A stretch of DNA of 64,000 bases from Rhizomys pruinosus. Lineage: Eukaryota > Chordata > Mammalia > Rodentia > Spalacidae. Every line of letters begins with the position of its first letter. Position 1 is the first letter of the stretch. This document shows, piece after piece, positions 46,442 through 58,895 of the stretch. The position numbers were made by a program, and so were the translations under genes. A model generated the notes under the pieces. That model did no database searches, was not told the origin of the DNA, and saw nothing but the letters and a program-made list of their open reading frames with translations. The stretch covers positions 2,545,140 to 2,609,139 of the forward strand of contig VZQC01005691.1 of NCBI GenBank assembly GCA_009823505.1. The letters are read 5' to 3'.

Positions 46442-47025
46442 CTATGGCACTCAGGGTCTTAATGACAAACAGCAGCCCAGGGCTGTGATGTCCATGAGAT
46501 GGACATAAGGAAGGTCAGCAGGTCCATACTTGTACCCTTCCTGGTACTAACCGCTGGACTAGGAGCCTGGCTTCTCAGAGGAGCCAGGGAAGCTGTCCCT
46601 GGGATAGGGATGGGGGAAAGGGCAGGAAGAAAGGTTGGCAGAGCTCAGACTAGGCACCAGGCCTGGCAGCCACTTCAAGCAGTCAGAAGACTAGCCGAAG
46701 CAAGCAGGTGCCTTCAAACACCCAGTTTGTAGTTAATACTTCCTTAATTCTAGCAGTGAAATTCAAATGTCTGGGCCTGGAGACAACAAAGGTGAAGGTT
46801 GACCTAACTTCCAATAACACAAAAATTTGCAGGGGATGAAAACACAAGACACACACAGCCTTCACAGTCCATGCGGCTACCTCTGTCCAGCAATAGTCCA
46901 CGCTAGGACAGAACACATTCACTCAGATGGATCACGCAGGTGGAGGGCCCACACCTTGCCAACCAGGAGCCAGCTCTTGTCAGTACCCAGAGCAGAGGCT
47001 CAGACAGCCATCCCGAAGAGCATAC

Positions 47026-47166
47026 CTGGAGCCTTCTCCACGAAAATGACCTTCGAGTCTTGCAGAAAGTTATGGCCAGATAGGACCATCTTCTTCCCAC
47101 CAATGACGGGGTAGCTGTCAGTGCTCTGCTTCTCCACAAGGGGCAGCTCCTGGGCCGACCGCTGGG
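47026..47166 (-). CDS. Nfatc1: Nfatc1 exon 6: start of RHR-C (IPT/TIG) domain
   Basis: This 141-bp exon encodes QRSAQELPLVEKQSTDSYPV, then IGGKKMVLSGHNFLQDSKVI, then FVEKAP. It opens the C-terminal IPT/TIG subdomain, the immunoglobulin-like fold that contacts the DNA backbone and mediates dimer contacts in Rel-type factors. The GG..M.L.G.NF pattern is the usual IPT signature. The acceptor is CCACACAG|CCCAGCGG and the donor is CCAG|GTATGC. The trailing G completes an Asp codon (G|AT) with exon 7. If the donor is ignored, translation runs into GMLFGMAV, which is intron sequence. Confidence 0.95.
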
Positions 47167-48250
47167 CTGTGTGGAGGAAGTGAGCAAAAGCTTTATCTGT
47201 GTGCCCGGAGGAACCCTGGATACTGGGCCCCAGGTGCTGCCGGCTGACATAGCTTTTCAGAACCCCTGAAGGACGAAGAGCCTTGAACTCTCTGGAGGGT
47301 CTCAAATCGCATTACATAACAGACAGAAGATGTGCTGCTCTAAGAACGTCAGGAGCGCAGCAGACCCATTCGGGCATGGTCCTTGGTAAAAATGGAACAC
47401 CGTCCTCAGAAGCTGGAAGCAGTGAGAACCCCGACTTCTAATGCTGGACCCTGGAGCGGACGGGCAGACAGACCAGGAGTGAAGAGAATGTCATGGAAGA
47501 CTGCAGAGGCTGGAGAAGAGGGTGCCCTCAGAGTCCTCTGGGTCAGGAAATTCAGGGGAGGGAAGAGTTCAGATCACAAGGGAAAGACAGGGCCTCAGGA
47601 AGCCATTGCTGAGAGAGAAGGGGACCCAGGGCGGGCATCACATGGCTTCAGTATTTGCAACAGAGGGAGATTCAGCTGGTTCAGAAAAGCAGGGACCAGC
47701 GAGACACACAGGTGGACCCGGTACACGGTTAATGCTTGGTGATGCCTCGGAGGCCTTGACAGAATGAGGAGCTAGGGAGTTCAGCACAGAAGCAACGCCC
47801 CCGCTGTGGAGTGGTTCCCTTCGGCGACAAAGGCAGAGCAGCTAAAGAAGGGACAGAATGGTACCGAGGGTGCTGGGAATGAGCACTTAAGGTTGGCCGG
47901 GTTCATCTGTGTCTCCTTATAGATCTGGATCACCTCACGTGAGTCCAAATCTCAGGCTGGGAGAGGAGGGTTACAAGGTGCAGGGACCCGGCAGGAGGAG
48001 ACACCAACAGAGACGTTTCCAGTGACCCGGCCTGCCAAGCAGCACACGCTGTAGTCTTACCCTGTCCCTTTCTGAGGCCAGGAAGCTCCTGGCCATATTC
48101 TGGTGGCCACTATACAGGTTAGAGACAAAAGCTGGTGCCACCCGGGAAGAACAATTGTCAGATGAGTAATCCAGGTCTGGGAGTATTGCTCAGTGGCACA
48201 GTCATTCATTCATTCATCATGCATGGAACTCTGAGCTCCATCCGCAAAAG

Positions 48251-48288
<38 letters not shown>

Positions 48289-48774
48289 GAAGGGAGAAAG
48301 AAGGAAGAAAATGGTAATAAAGGAAGAGAAAGGGAGTAAAGGGGAGGAGGAGGAAGAGGATTGAAGGATAGCGAGGAGGAATTATCTAGGTTTGCCCAGT
48401 CTGATGACTGAAAAGCCAGATTTCTTTTTCTCAAGTTCCTACAAATAAAGGGGGCATAAATGCAGACATAGTCATCACAACTTCATTTGTAGGACAAACT
48501 TCCCTTTTTATTTCTCTGGTAGGTACCAGGGCTAGCAATGCCATGTTTGGGCAGGTTCTGACTAGCACCCAACTCCATGGGGGAATGTATGTCCCAGTCA
48601 GATCCTGTTATGGTCAACACAGAGCTGGGTCTTCCCTGCGGGTTATTTTCCTGGGAACACACACTGAATCAGACCCTTGGTGGCAGAGTTCAATGCACAA
48701 GTCTATGCAAACACAAGCACAGACCAGGCAAGACTGAACATGAGTGAGATCAACTTATAGCATGGTCTACTTAC
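47167..48774 (-). other. Nfatc1 intron 5 (1.6 kb)
   Basis: The donor is GTAAGT and the acceptor CCACACAG. It contains a CA tract at 48254-48285 beside a degenerate ID-like tRNA-derived stretch (about 48175-48250) with CATT repeats, and a purine-rich tail to about 48360. The rest is unique. Confidence 0.9.
48254..48285. repeat. (CA)n microsatellite
   Basis: About 16 CA units in intron 5, following a degenerate ID-like stretch with (CATT)n. Confidence 0.95.
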
Positions 48775-48947
48775 AGCATTCGATAGGGTTTGAAGCGACC
48801 TGGAGAGACAGTGTCCGGCCATTGGGTTGCGGGATGTGGACACGGAAGACCAGCCGCACTCTCGTGTTCTTCCGCCCAATGTCTGTCTCCCCTTTCCGCA
48901 GCTCGATGTCAGAATTCCTGAGCTTCAGGATCCCAGCACAGTCAATG
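48775..48947 (-). CDS. Nfatc1: Nfatc1 exon 5: end of RHR-N domain
   Basis: This 173-bp exon encodes [20 protein letters not shown], then [20 protein letters not shown], then [17 protein letters not shown]. It completes the RHR-N beta-sandwich and the linker to the RHR-C (IPT) domain. The [21 protein letters not shown] segment is near-invariant across the NFAT family and is intact here. The acceptor is CTGGCAG|CATTGAC and the donor is TGCT|GTAAGT, a strong consensus site. One leading base completes an Ile codon with exon 4, and one trailing T completes a Ser codon (T|CC) with exon 6. No frameshift or stop is present. Confidence 0.96.
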
Positions 48948-50730
48948 CTGCCAGGAACAACGGCCAAAGTGTTGCTGCGTTAGTGCCCAGTCAGTACTCA
49001 ATATGAGAAACATGAACCATCCAGCTGCCAGGCCCAGCACACTCATCCCTTGTCTGTTCCCGATGATGCTCCAGCCCCACTTTCCTGAGAAGCCTGCAGG
49101 CGAAGAGTACAGCATCTCTCCACGGCAGCAAGGTGGAAACTGCACAGCTGTCAGAAGCAGTCTAAGCTTGGGACCCCTGCACACCAGATACCCTCTCTCC
49201 CAGACATCTCAGGCCCCTGCCTGGCTGGAAAGGACACGCCAGAGCAGATTCAAGAGGAAAATCCTGCAAGGACGCACCTCTCTGTGTGCTGAGAGTGCTT
49301 CAGCCCAGTGCATTCAAGGGCTGGGTCATTATTTCCGTGACTCATTTTAAGACCTCTTTTTTGTGTGAACTTTTTTTCTTCTTCTTATAGCCTCTTTTAC
49401 TTCATAATTTCATTCAAATCTAGATTCTAGTAAAACATTCCATGTATAAAATCTTGATGTAATAAAAATCAATACTTTTCCTTTCTCCGTAAGTTAAGAG
49501 AGCAGAGCATGTATGTCCCCTGTCTGATGGTCATGTGGGAACCCGCAGGTCAGCACACACACAGATGCAGCCTTCAGGGCATGTCCTGGCTGTGGGGCTG
49601 TGTTTGCTGGTGGCTGTCCCCTGCTGGAGCATTCTATGGTGGAGTGACCACAGCGGTTGCTGGCTGAACCTGGCTCTCCTCAGACCCTCTGGCTCTGTTC
49701 CGTCTTTGGGAAATTTGCATTGTTGCTCAGGAAACAAACCCAAAGACTGAGAATGAAGCCACTGTGAGTAAATGCCTGGGATTCATGAGAAGCTGACGCA
49801 GACAAAAAGCTTTCCCTTTGTCTTCTGCTTAGAGGGTTTAACGTTATGAAGAACTTATCAAAATACACACAAAGTGCTACGTGGTACAGCTCCTGTACCC
49901 TGGACTGCCTTGCCTCCTACACTTCCCTCCCCAACCCCATGCTGGTCTCCTCATAAGTAGGTGGAAACCCCAAACTCATTCCTGCCCCATGGATTTTGTA
50001 TGTGCTGCCCAGGGCCCCATACAGCACTTCCTGCAGCTAAATATCACTCCTCAGAGACACTGGCTCCCCAGGAGTCCTGCTCCTCGCCGCACTTATCTGC
50101 ACTTATCCACTATGCCCACTTTACACTTTGCCTGTCCACTTGCTAACATATGCTGGTTATCTGTCCCCACCATGGGGCCCAGTGCACTGTGGGTCCCATA
50201 AGGATAACCAGGACACAAGCTTCCTCTGTTTGGCCCACAGTTTTGGACACTTGATTCACAGGATAAACTGAATACAGACTCACTTAATATCATGTGATGT
50301 GGTTTCAGCTTATCAATACATTTGCTTCTAAGCTAACTGTCAGCCGGGTGGGCTCTGCACACCTGAACTGGCTGCACCAGCCACGCTGGCAACTCTGGGT
50401 AAAAACACCATTCAGAGACATTGCCTTCCCTACCTTCTCAGTGTTTGCATTTCAACCATTCCTTGAATGAGCACTGCTGCATTCAGAAGTAAACAGGTGT
50501 CATGTTTGGGAGCTAAATGCAGGTACTGGGGGCAGTGTTTACAGCTGTGTAATTGAGACACTTATTGTAGGTGGCACAATACACAGCACTTGAAACCCTA
50601 GAAAGAAGCAAATTTCCTGTTTTAAATGTGTCAAGTTTATTTAGGCCTGAGCCATAGTGCATGGGGTCTGGAAGCTTGGAGCAGAGCACCACCAGCCCAC
50701 CCCTCGAGAGAAGCCCCTTGCTCAGCTTAC
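48948..50730 (-). other. Nfatc1 intron 4 (1.8 kb)
   Basis: The donor is GTAAGC and the acceptor CTGGCAG. I recognise no transposon in it. A T-rich stretch (49.33-49.5 kb) starts with an adjacent NFAT core and AP-1 site, described under findings. The remainder is unique sequence. Confidence 0.9.
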
Positions 50731-50933
50731 ATGGCTCGCATGTTATTTTCTGGGAGCAGTGGGATCTCCAGGACTTTGGTGTTGGACAGGATGGCCTCAT
50801 GGCTGGTGGTGGAGACGGTCTTCCCTGTGATCCTGTGGACCTGGTAGAAGGCATGGGGCCGCAGCAGGCGGTCGTCTGCTGTCCCAATGAACAGCTGTAG
50901 CGTGAGCGGTTCATTTTCCAAGTAACCATGTAG
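50731..50933 (-). CDS. Nfatc1: Nfatc1 exon 4: Rel homology N-terminal domain
   Basis: This 203-bp exon encodes 67 full codons plus two bases, from [10 protein letters not shown] to PENNMRA. It forms the middle of the RHR-N domain, the specificity part of the NFAT DNA-binding region. Seen motifs are [40 protein letters not shown], in shorter runs, and the terminal [10 protein letters not shown]. The acceptor reads ...CTCTTGCCAG before CTACATGG. The donor is AT|GTAAGC. The exon begins on a codon boundary (phase 0); its last two bases AT join C from exon 5 to give Ile. The residues [10 protein letters not shown] and LLPEN separate NFATc1 from the NFATc2 paralogue, which I recall differing here. 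The exon that should precede it was not found between here and 64000. Confidence 0.96.
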
Positions 50934-51721
50934 CTGGCAAGAGAACAAAAAACTCCCACTAAACACTATGCACATAAACTGCTGGGAATCGAGCGATGTC
51001 TACGGACTCCAGCTCCAAAGGAAAGTGTGCACAGGAAAGCCATGAACGTTCCTGGTCCTATTTTGGAACAGACACAACACATGTTCACATGTATGCGCCC
51101 ATGCATGCATGCACACCTTGCACATGCCTTCACATATGTACACCCACACAGTGTGCACATAGGCTCACATGCATACCTAGAGGCAATGTGCAAATGTGTA
51201 CATATGCACACCATTAAACACACTTCCATAAGGCATCATGTATGCATCAAATACAGTGTATACACTGTTACACATGTACATCCTCACACATGTACATGGG
51301 GGAAAGAAGGGGTACAGCTTGCACATCTGATCACACACCACCAGCACGAAATTATAGGACAGAGCACTCCACTCCCGAGCTCACTTCTCTCTAGCCGGAA
51401 CTGCTAAGAAAGGAGCCTGACTCTCCAGCAAAGCCTGCTGGTCCAGTGTCTTCACAGCCCATGAGCATTCATCCTACGGACCCCTAACTGACTTCTGAGA
51501 AAGGAAGCAGCCTTCCATGGCAAGTGAGCAGGGCAGGGACACATGAGGCTGTGTAGTGACGTCACCTTCAGAATCAATCAGAAAGCTTTCCCAAATCAAT
51601 CCTGTGAGGGCCCAAAAAGACAGGCCGATTTTCCTGTATTCAGCTATGGTGAGCAGAGCACACACCCACTCATAATCAATAAGCACTGCATGCAAGCACA
51701 TATCCTTGCACACACTACACA

Positions 51722-51731
51722 GACACACACA

Positions 51732-51771
<40 letters not shown>
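51722..51771. repeat. (CA)n microsatellite
   Basis: About 24 CA units with two AGACACAC interruptions at the left end. Looser CA/TG-rich sequence extends over 51.06-51.30 kb. Confidence 0.95.
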
Positions 51772-51773
<2 letters not shown>

Positions 51774-54700
51774 CAAAGCCATCCTTTCCTGACTGCTCTG
51801 TGCACCTCTCCTTCAGAAGTGGTGGTAACGAACCGCTCCGCCTCCTCCAGTTGTCCTGCTGACCCTCGTTGGCTAGTCAGGATGGCAGAGTACCTTGTGG
51901 CCAAAGATGGACCCTACACAGAACTGCCCATTCCCATAGTCACCATTTACTCCACTGAAATGGCTCGAACCAGGCTGAGGAACCCAGGTGCTTCCTCCAG
52001 GCCAAAAGTAAGTAGGTGACCTGTACTTCAGAGGACACCTGAAACATGGCCCTTGTGTTGGGCAGCAGCCATCCTTCAGAGTAAACAACTGGAGTTTAGA
52101 AGTGGGGCCACTTGACAGTCACTCCAGGTATCCACTTTGAGTGCCCACCTTCCCCTGACAGCTAGTCGGCAGCACTTTGTGCTCCATCTCCAGTACCACA
52201 TTTGGTCACAGCCAGCAAATGCTGGGAAGAAAGCATTGCTGCATCCTGAGGAAAAGCATGGGCAGTGGGGCCCCCACTCATGGGGGTTGGGGTGCCCCCA
52301 TGACCCTGGGAGGACAGTGCGTAGGGCTCCACCCGGCTGGAGAAGTGCTTGGTCTACTGGCTGGGATCTTTCTTCACACTAGACTAACTTCAGTCTATGA
52401 AAACAGGAACTGCAGCATGGTGACAACGGGGGAGTCCAACTGTCCTCTCCTCAGGCAGTTACAGCACAGAGAGATGCTGCGAAGATTAAGCAGGAAGTAC
52501 TAGTGTCACCACTCAAAACCCATCAAGCCAGGGGCCCAGAGCCCGGAGCCTCCACTCAAGCCCCCGCTGAACATTCAGGTGTCTGCTTTCCTAGGCGGGC
52601 TGGAAGCCTCTCGCAGGTGCAGGTAATGTGCATGCACAGGAGAGAGGATCCTAGGATACTGCAAAAGAGAGACGGAGAAAGGTGCATACAGCCGAGAGAA
52701 GTCAGCCTGCAGGTGTGGCCTGGGCACCTCTGTCCATAGCCAGTGCCTCCAGCCATTCTATTCAGCATCTTGAATGCTGCTCACTCGTGGGCCATACCTG
52801 CCATGCCCCATAGTGCCCTGTTGCTCTGAAGAGACCCTGGTTGACGGTCACACACTGTAGGTGCCTGGGATGGTCTTCAGGGCCCCGTCTGGGTATAACG
52901 TCCTCTGTTCACCACTGGCCACTTTACCAGTGGCTCAGCCCAGAGTCCATCAAGGAGGCCACAAAGATAGAGATAGCCTGCTACAAGTGGGCAGAAGGAA
53001 CTAGAGGCTGGAACGTGGCACTCGAAACCAAGGCTGATACACAGGTGTCACCCAAGGTGAGCTGGGAGACCACTGAGTTTGATTTTAACAACCCAAGTAG
53101 AAGGCTGAGGAACACTAGGAAGTACCAAGCAGACCACTGCAGCAAAGAGGGCAAAGTTCTGTGGTATAGCAGGTCCTGCAGGAAAGAAGCCCCAGCTGCA
53201 AATACTGAGAAGGAAAGGGAAGTAATAGGGAACAGAGGGGATGCAGAGAACCCCAAGTTCTATCTACTTACTGCTGGTCTGTCCAACAGTTCTAGCCTAA
53301 TGGGCTGGTGGAGGTTCGTGCCTTTCATTTTAATACATTGGGAAAAAACAATGAACCCTAGAAACAGGAACCAGAAAGTCAGACAGTGCAATGAGCTGCT
53401 GCTGGGTTTGGGTGTGGGCCACGGGTACTGGCTTTTTACAAGGCAGCAGGCCGCTCATATATCCCTCACGCAAAGTCTCGGCCACTGCCTCTGGCCTGAT
53501 GCACGCCAGTGGCTCATTAGGAGAAGCTGAGGCACCGTGGCTTTCATTAGCTCCTGTGATCCACCAGCACTGGCACACAGGCAGCACCAATCCTACCTCA
53601 AGATGAAATGACTCGGGACAGAGTGCACTTCAAACAGGTAGAGCCCACATCCTCTTGTTCAATTATCAGTCCCATGGCCACCAGCAGCAGGAAAAATGAT
53701 TTCCCCCTGCTCTAGAGGCAAGTGGCGCACAGACATGGGGCTCTGCTGTCCCAGTGAGCAAGTGATGTCAGGTGGAACAGGAACCCCCAACGAAAGGCTC
53801 ATTTCTGATGGCTACAAATGAAAGCGTACAACACCCACTTCCACCAGACCTCCGCATGGTCTTGGCAGGAATTCTGTCCCCTCCCCGCTGAACTGGCTTG
53901 AGCTAACAGCTATTGGCAACTTTGAGAAAGCAAAAGTGAGGAGGCCTCAGCTGAGGGATGACCCTGTACCCCAAGAGTTTGCTTCAGCAAAAGTCCATTT
54001 CCTAGCCCCACAGCCCTGTGTGGCAAGCTAGGACAACTTTCTGTTAGCCCGCTAACTCCCTCCCCTGCTCAACAGACACTCTCTCAGCACAGGCATGGCT
54101 CTGGGGTTTAGACTTGAGAACGACAAATTCCCAGGAGACCCCTGTGACCATCCACCCAGAGAACCCAACATCTGTCTCCACAGCATGGCTCAGACCACAG
54201 AAACCATCCCTTTACAGCATGTTAGCATAAGACCCAGACCCTGGCCTGATGTCCTTAAAGGGAAAAGGAGGGCTTCAGAATTCGTGATTACGGAAAGAAT
54301 CCTGTCAGGTGAGGGCCAGAGATGGGGCGTCTCTAGTTCACCTCTGGAGGAAGATATTCAGAGATCTGGGGCCAGAGGGTATCAGTCCTGCTATGATGGG
54401 CACTAGGTAGCTATTCAGATAGGACGGGATAGAGTGCTCACAGCAGTCTGCGTCATGCAGAGGCTGATTAAAGCAGCCCACCTGTCCCTGTGGCTGGCAA
54501 CCTGCAGTCGTCACAACTGTGGACACAAGGACCTGTACTGCAGAGTTGGAATGATGACGGCTGCTGTGCCCGAATGTGCAGCCTGGATACCAGCAGGTGG
54601 CTCCAAGACGGCCTCCGTCTGCCCAGCTGGGCAGGATTCCAAGCACCTCTGATTAACACTTAAAGGCCAGGGCTTGTCACAGGCTGCATGTGGCGTAACC

Positions 54701-56939
54701 AATGGAGGCTCTGACTGTCACCTGGGGGGGGGTGTTTTATGAGGGTAAAGTGGGAGTCCTGTATGAGACATTCTGGGTAGCAGGTGGAGGTGTCAGTGGT
54801 ACTCTTCCTACCTTCACACACCTTCACTCGCACACATTCACTTCATGTACTTTGAACATTAGGTCCAGTTGGGCTTTTTTTCTGAGCTTGGAGCAGGAGA
54901 TTTAGGCCAACTACCCATTTTTATTTTGTCAGTCACAGCATTCATGAACTTGATCAGGCTATGTGCCAAAGGCGTGTGTATGTGTGTGTGGCAGGCACAT
55001 GCTCACTACAGGTCCCCAGTCTTCCCGAGACACCACAGTGGGGAGCCTTGGTCAGGGCCAGGTGGAGCCAGAGCACAGGGTGTTTCCTCCACCTGCATTA
55101 CACTATAGGCCTAGTGGCCTGAATAGGCAGTGCCACCTAAAGTCTATCCAGGGCCATTGGCACAGAAAGCCACCTCTGCCACCTTTGGGCCCGAGTGGTC
55201 ACAGCTAGCACTGTCCAATTCTGAAGGAACAAATTCCCTTTCTCTCCTGAATTACAAATCTGTGTAAGAACAGGGGTCCCTACAAACAGTGCCCACAGAG
55301 ATAGAAACAAGCCCAGCTGGTCCAGGCTGTTTGACCTCTGGGAGCCAGGTGCCTGCTGCTTGCATTGTGATGAACCTACTAGAAAACGGTTACTCTGTAC
55401 TGGAGTCCAGTAGTCTTACAATGGGGAACGTAGAAAAGAAAGTAAGAAATTCAGAAACAAATTGTGCCACTTAGTATTCTATCTTGTGAAATTTAACATA
55501 AGAAAATGTAAATGAATTGTTGACCAAAACCTTCTCAGTAGGCAAGGCTCAGAGTGGCCCAAGGCTCCAGCTCAGCATGGCTGGGGTCAGATGACTTTAA
55601 AATGACAACTCAAAATTCCCCCAGGACTCCTGCTGCGACAGGTCTCTTATGGCATGGAAGGCAGCGGACAAGGTATAATTTTATCCTTTAGGAAACATGC
55701 CATTTCAGTGAAAATGGGAATATTTAAGGCTTAACCTGGGAGGTAAATATCTATTATTTAAGGCACGAAGTTCATTTTAAGAAGAAATTTAAGCTACTTC
55801 ACACATCCCCACTGCATGGGCCTTCTGCCTCTGGCACGCTACAGTGTCTGTCAGAACAGTATTTATAAAGTTACCTGTCATAACCATGCCTCCTCTGCTT
55901 TCCCCTAAACGAAACAAAATGCATTATTCCATTTGCAAGGTGTAAGCGGTCCTCAGTTTCCTACGCATTAAAATGTTTGTTTTTAGCTCCTGTGCCACCT
56001 CAGCACTTACACAGCAAGATGACAGGCCAACAGACTGATGGAGGACAAATTTATTCAGTGTTGGAGCTCAGCCAGCGTTGGCACGCACCCGCTCACACAC
56101 AGCGGAGGGAAGCTCTGCATTAACAGAGCCAATTAACTGATGGAAACCGGTTGCCTTTCAAACAGTCATTCTTAGTCAGTTAATAAGCAAAAACAGACTC
56201 ATGTGATATTTGTCTTCCAAGGTATATTGCACAGTTGCAATAATCAACCTAAAGGGGAATTCACATTTAAGACCCAGAGAGGCATCAAATGTCACAATGC
56301 CCCAGAAGACAAGATGTGTGGGGACAGAGAAATCAGCTCACAAATTAGTTTCACTTTTTCTCCTTGTGGTGTTGGAGATCAAACCCGGGGTTGGTTTTAC
56401 TACTTTCTAACCCAAATTTCTTCTACTTGGTTAATTAAAGAGATTATTTGTGTTACAGTCACATTGTCCCCGTTCCTCATTATAAATACCATGCCGCCAG
56501 GAGGTGGTTCTACCCAGCGGTGAGAAGATTTCTGTCACTGGAAGCTCTAGTTCCCTCTCCTGGAGACTGCAGCCTATTGGCTCCCTGGCAGGGCAGAGAA
56601 AGCACCCCAGGAGTCACCCCAGGAGTCTACCACTCTGCCCTGCAGTCCTCTGGGCATCCACAGGAGTCAGGCCTGAGCCATCTCCTGCCTCACAACCTGA
56701 GCAGGAATAGGCCAAATGTCAACTGAGACCACTCCGGGGAGGTGTGGGATATCACACCAGCTGCATGGAGAGCACAGGCCCTGAGGAGCTGCCATTTGCA
56801 GCCACATTGCCCTGCCTAGAATCACTAGTATGGGAGCATCAGTAGCTGTGGACCAGCTTGTCATGTCACATGCCACTGTATGACTATCAGGAGGCAAAGA
56901 GATAGCCAGGCTCCCTCATAGATATCCAGCAGGCCAGTA

Positions 56940-57160
56940 CTCCAGAGCCAGGCTGTGTAGGGCAGGCCTATAATCCCAGCACTCAGGAGGCTGAGGCAGG
57001 AGGACTCCAAGTTCAAACCCAGCTTGGGCTATAGAATGAGTTCAAGGCCAGCCTGGACAACTCAATGAGACTATCTCAAGATACAAAGTTCAAAAGGGTT
57101 GAGGATGTAGCTCAGTGGTAAAGAACTTGCCTAGCATGTGTGACAAAAAACAAAACAAGA
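56940..57160 (+). mobile_element. B4-type SINE (B1-like plus ID-like halves)
   Basis: A B1-like left half (CCTATAATCCCAGCACTCAG, GGAGGCTGAGGCAGGAGGAC and AAGGCCAGCCTGG) runs directly into an ID-like right half (GGATGTAGCTCAGTGGTAAA and GCCTAGCATGTGTGAC) with an A-rich tail. This order is diagnostic of B4/RSINE1. Confidence 0.8.
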
Positions 57161-58774
57161 CCAACTCCACCCACTCAGTAGCACCTGGAAGGATGCCAAG
57201 CAGAAAACTGCTGAAGGCCTCTGCTTAGGTCTGTGTGCTGGGGCCGACTATTTGCACTATATAGCACACACACTGCAAAGGCGACACTTGGGGGACCCCT
57301 TCTTCTCCGAGTAACGGCTGCAGGACATAAGGCCCCGGGCTTTCCTGTGAGACAGGCACAAGGCAGAGCCTCTGGGCCCAGCTCCGGAGGCAGAAGTTCT
57401 TATGGCTACTGTCTGGTGGAGCGAGGTACCCACAGAATGTGCACTATTAACTGTCTGCAGAGAAATACAAGAAATGTTTTCTTAGACCAGTGTGCATCTG
57501 CCTATGCATGTGTTTATACACGTGTGCACATATACATGGGTGTATATATGATCTCTGTGGGACTTGCGTACAGGTATATGTCATGCATGTGTGTATATGT
57601 GTGGTATACATGTGCCTCTGTACTGTGTGACTACAAATGTATGCATGTTCTTCGGAGTCTGCATTTGACTTCATGAGTATGTGCCCAGGTGAGTGTACGT
57701 GTGTGCACTGATGTGTGCATGTTTATGTTAGTGTACTTAGGAGTATATGCATTTGTTGTTGTGTGTGCGCAAGTGTGCCAAGAGCCAAAATCAATAAATT
57801 TATACCATTTAGTTCTGAGAACTCCTCCTATGAGGACAATTACTGTACTAATGATCTAAACCATGTTTATACACACAGATAAAACTAGGTCTACAGTTAT
57901 CCAACAGATTCTGAGGGCAGGTGTCCAGTGCACACAGGCCTTCTCAGAAGAAACCCGTCTGTGCAGAGAAACTGTGAGAGGCCTCATAGGCTCCTTCAGG
58001 AGTTTGCTTCTAATGTGGCTGGTCTTTTCATGTCTGAACTTAACTTTCTGGGTTGTATGCATGTAAATATTTCAAAGGCACAAATGCCAGAGGCCACACA
58101 TACCGGCAATGCCTGGCAGGCACTGGGCAAGAGCCTGGTGTGTCACGGCTTCATGAGAACTTGAATCTTAGCAAAGTCATTCCACTTTGTGGCCTGAGCT
58201 GTTCAGGTCCTCTAATAATAAATTACTGAATTTACTCAAAATATCTCTAGAGGATAGGAGTTCGGCTCAAGTAACAGAGTACCTGCCTATTGTACTCAAG
58301 GACCTGAGATGCCTCCTCAGTACCTTGAAACAAAACAAAACACACCCCTGCATCTTCTCCCAGTCCACAGTGGAGAAAGTCTGTGGTGGGTCTGAAGCAC
58401 AGATGAAAAGCTGTGTGTTCTCGACGGAAGCACTAAGCTCAATCATGCTTGACTCCAGCCTCCGCGCTTCCAGGGCCTGCCCCCTCCCCAGCATGTGGAG
58501 CAGTTTCTCACATAAAAAGCCATCCTGGAGTTTCTAAAACAGGAGGAGGAAGCCAAACTCTGGCTTTCAGAGCTGGACTGTGGGTTTCAGGGCTCTGTTG
58601 CAGCTTAAGCTGAGCAGGTTTTCAGTCTCTGAGAGAAGCTTGGAACACTGGCTGTCTGTCCTCATCTGGGAAGCTCCTTGTACCCTTGAGGCTCTGCACA
58701 CACATAGCTGCTTCAGGCACTACCATTCTTGAGGTCAAAGCAGCCAGACTCCTCTAGGATCCTGGGAAGTGAGC

Positions 58775-58822
58775 TTCTGCGCCTGACCTGGGACACAGTT
58801 CTGCGCCTGACCTGGGACACAG
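58775..58822. repeat. 24-bp perfect tandem duplication
   Basis: Two exact copies of a 24-bp unit beginning TTCTGCGCCTGACC lie at 58775-58798 and 58799-58822. Confidence 0.95.
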
Positions 58823-58855
58823 TTCACTCGCTGCCTTTGTGTCCTACTGCTGGGC

Positions 58856-58895
58856 GGAGGGAGGTTGGGGCAGGTGGAGGGAGGTTGGGGCAGGT
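58856..58895. repeat. 20-bp perfect tandem duplication
   Basis: Two exact copies of GGAGGGAGGTTGGGGCAGGT, followed by a partial third (GGAGGCAGGGC). Confidence 0.95.

Larger units (their letters stand above)
36882..47025 (-). other. Nfatc1 intron 6 (10.1 kb)
   Basis: The intron runs from donor GTATGC after exon 6 to acceptor TTTGTTCCAG before exon 7. Content: 36.9-39.5 kb is unique sequence; then a CTG/CAG repeat (39552-39592), an old L1 3' end (about 39990-40337), a long CA tract (40338-40429), CA-rich sequence (41.63-41.85 kb), three B2 elements (41.9-44.6 kb) and a CA tract at 46394-46438. The stretch 44.6-46.3 kb holds nothing recognisable. Confidence 0.9.
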
